Below, in pieces: positions 6,474-7,453 of a DNA stretch of 7,453 bases. Both the position numbers and the translations under genes were made by a program. Source of the stretch: Lachnospiraceae bacterium UBA3801 (GTDB lineage: Bacteria > Bacillota > Clostridia > Lachnospirales > Lachnospiraceae); assembly GCA_002368685.1 (NCBI GenBank), contig DFEN01000167.1, positions 1-7,453 on the forward strand. Direction: 5' to 3'. Positions within the stretch are counted from its first letter, which is position 1, and each line of letters starts with the position of its first letter. The notes under the pieces are model-generated. The model saw only the letters and a list, made by a program, of their open reading frames with translations, searched no databases and was not told the DNA's origin.

Positions 6474-6500
6474 GTGTTTTCTTAAAAAAAGTAGGAAATG

Positions 6501-6740
6501 CTATATTAATTCAAACATATCGGCTGCTTCGTCCTTCTTCACGGTCTCTGCAACCTTAAGAACCCTAGCCTTTACGTTCTTATTTCCAAATGTAATCTCG
6601 ATCTCGTCGCCTGCCTTAACATCATAGGAGGCTCTGGCAACCTTACCATTTACTGACACTCTGCCTGCATCGCAAGCTTCATTGGCAACTGTACGTCTCT
6701 TTATCAGACGTGACACCTTCAAATATTTATCTAATCTCAC
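6501..6740 (-). CDS. rqcP: RqcP (YabO), S4-domain ribosome quality control protein
   Basis: RqcP is a small RNA-binding protein that works with RqcH on obstructed 50S subunits, helping add C-terminal alanine tails to stalled nascent chains. The 79-residue protein is almost entirely an S4 fold: MRLDKYLKVSRLIKRRT at the N-terminus, then EACDAGRVSVNGKVARASYDVKAGDEI. D4 and R16, positions conserved in the family, are both present. The product is basic and of standard length; Hsp15 of E. coli is a longer relative. The start is GTG at 6738-6740 with an AAGGAAAG ribosome binding site 5-7 bases upstream. It follows hup and precedes divIC, as in Bacillus and Clostridia. Because an intrinsic terminator separates it from hup, expression relies on readthrough or on a weak promoter in 6741-6800 (TTTACA and TGTAAA 16 bases apart). 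Confidence 0.95.
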   Translation of the reverse strand: MRLDKYLKVSRLIKRRTVANEACDAGRVSVNGKVARASYDVKAGDEIEITFGNKNVKARVLKVAETVKKDEAADMFELI

Positions 6741-6794
6741 TATTCTTTCCTTTTCCTCTGATATTTCTCTTTACAAGCCGTCATAATTCTCTGT

Positions 6795-6828
6795 AAAAAC
6801 GAAACTGCCACGAACTAGTCGTGGCAGT
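6795..6828 (-). terminator. Intrinsic terminator of hup
   Basis: ACTGCCACGA and TCGTGGCAGT form a perfect 10-bp stem (6804-6828) around a 5-base loop, followed on the minus strand by TTCGTTTTT. It begins about 24 bases after the hup stop. It probably reduces transcription into rqcP so that abundant HU can be made without overproducing the downstream genes. Confidence 0.88.
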
Positions 6829-6851
6829 CACATTATATACATTATGACTAA

Positions 6852-7124
6852 TTAGTTAAGAGCATCCTTGAATGCCTTACCAGCCTTGAACTTAGGTGTC
6901 TTTGAAGCCTTAATCTTAAGCTTCTCACCTGTTCTTGGGTTATGTCCTGTTCTAGCAGCTGTCTTCTTAACTTCGAAAGTACCGAATCCAACAAGCTGAA
7001 CCTTATCTCCCTTCTTAAGCGCCTTCTCAACTGTCTCGATGAAAGCCTTAAGTGCTCTCTCTGAATCAGCCTTTGAAAGATCTGTCTTCTCAGCAATTGC
7101 TGCTACAAGCTCTGTCTTGTTCAT
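6852..7124 (-). CDS. hup: HU family DNA-binding protein
   Basis: HU is the small, abundant dimeric nucleoid protein that bends DNA without strong sequence preference and assists replication, repair and recombination. The 90-residue product has the usual length and layout: N-terminal helices beginning [20 protein letters not shown], the [11 protein letters not shown] core (42-52) and a beta-arm with R58, the N62-P63-R64 tip whose proline intercalates into DNA, ending in the basic [15 protein letters not shown] helix. The ATG at 7122-7124 has a perfect AGGAGG ribosome binding site 9 bases upstream, a strong promoter about 75 bases further up and its own terminator, which fits high expression. 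Its position before rqcP is common in Clostridia. An IHF-like role cannot be excluded but HU is the expected form in Firmicutes. Confidence 0.97.
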   Translation of the reverse strand: MNKTELVAAIAEKTDLSKADSERALKAFIETVEKALKKGDKVQLVGFGTFEVKKTAARTGHNPRTGEKLKIKASKTPKFKAGKAFKDALN

Positions 7125-7201
7125 GTTAGAAATCCTCCTAAAATATAACTTATAATTTTGCTATTCTAGCCCCCTGATATCGAACTAAAACGCTCTATTA
7201 A

Positions 7202-7229
7202 ATTATACGTTTTCTGTACTAAAAGTCAA
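7202..7229 (-). promoter_or_regulatory. Strong sigma-A-type promoter of hup
   Basis: TTGACT (7224-7229) and a perfect TATAAT (7202-7207) are 16 bases apart. The start would fall near 7195, giving a leader of about 70 bases to the hup ATG. It is the best match to the housekeeping consensus in the window. Confidence 0.8.
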
Positions 7230-7271
7230 GGGTATATTGGGATTTTTGTAATATTTTTGTCACATTTTGCA

Positions 7272-7304
7272 TTATGTAAAACGTATTCTGGAGTTATGTA
7301 AAAC
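7272..7304. repeat. TTATGTAAAAC direct repeat upstream of the hup promoter
   Basis: TTATGTAAAAC occurs identically at 7272-7282 and 7294-7304, 22 bases apart, about two helical turns. It lies 43-75 bases upstream of the hup -35, where an activator or a nucleoid protein could bind. The left copy is part of the near-palindrome TTTTGCATTATGTAAAA. The gap between the epimerase stop and hup otherwise shows no clear terminator. Confidence 0.5.
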
Positions 7305-7313
7305 AAACCCCCT

Positions 7314-7453
7314 TTAGTTTTCGATTTCAATGAAGAATTCAGCTGTAAATGTCTCGCCTGGAGCCAGTGAATTGTTATATTCTCTAGCTGTTATATCGCC
7401 CTCAAAGCTCTCCTTGTCAGCTCTTCCGTACCATGGCTCGATGCAGATAAATG
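7314..7453 (-). CDS. Aldose 1-epimerase family protein, C-terminal 45 residues
   Basis: Only the end of this gene is present; it enters from the right edge. The visible residues begin FICIEPWYGRADKE and continue FEGDITAREYNNSLAPGE, closing with FTAEFFIEIEN and a TAA stop. The C-x-EPW-x-GRAD block followed by a P-G-E turn and an alternating beta strand ending in I-E-I is the C-terminus of LacX-like members of the galactose mutarotase fold, which interconvert sugar anomers. The specific sugar cannot be told from this part. It is on the same strand as hup but hup has its own promoter, so the two are likely independent transcription units. Confidence 0.8.
   Translation of the reverse strand, partial: FICIEPWYGRADKESFEGDITAREYNNSLAPGETFTAEFFIEIEN

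Noticed and set aside
6848..7096. Arg/Leu-rich frame overlapping hup
   Set aside because: It is a frame shadow of the HU gene, which has full family motifs and a perfect ribosome binding site.

Overview
The window looks like a chromosomal segment of a low-to-mid-GC Gram-positive bacterium of the Clostridia, most likely Lachnospiraceae. The evidence is the conserved Firmicutes gene string hup - rqcP (yabO) - divIC/ftsB - tilS - ftsH, strong AGGAGG-type ribosome binding sites, sigma-A-like promoters and frequent GTG/TTG starts. The sporulation genes yabP, yabQ and spoIIE, which sit in or next to this string in many spore formers, are absent here. So is hpt, which often lies between tilS and ftsH. 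This hints at an asporogenous lineage. Family-level placement is an inference. Every convincing gene is on the minus strand, so transcription runs from the right end to the left end.

Right part (about 2748-7453): the tail of an aldose 1-epimerase-like protein, then hup (HU) with a strong promoter and an intrinsic terminator, then rqcP, then a well-formed promoter with a perfect 16-bp palindrome in its spacer that drives divIC/ftsB. After that come tilS and ftsH, separated by one base and probably translationally coupled. Together they cover nucleoid structure, rescue of stalled ribosomes, septum assembly, tRNA-Ile lysidine modification and membrane proteolysis.

Middle (2074-2747): 674 bases without a convincing gene but full of structure. 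It holds a perfect 13-bp hairpin terminator, a possible roughly 96-nt C-rich small RNA ending at that terminator, four phased GGTACAAA repeats resembling integrase arm sites, a possible leader ORF followed by an inverted repeat and a canonical terminator, and a likely promoter.

Left part (1-2073): an AT-rich three-gene operon. It encodes a 347-residue protein of unknown function, a small HAD-fold phosphatase of the type found in RNA repair proteins, and the start of an RtcB RNA ligase. The first two genes overlap by ATGA and the third starts 21 bases further on. This looks like an acquired RNA-repair cassette next to the housekeeping operon, and it is the most interesting part of the window. 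The AT shift, the phased repeats and the regulatory leader all lie at its boundary.
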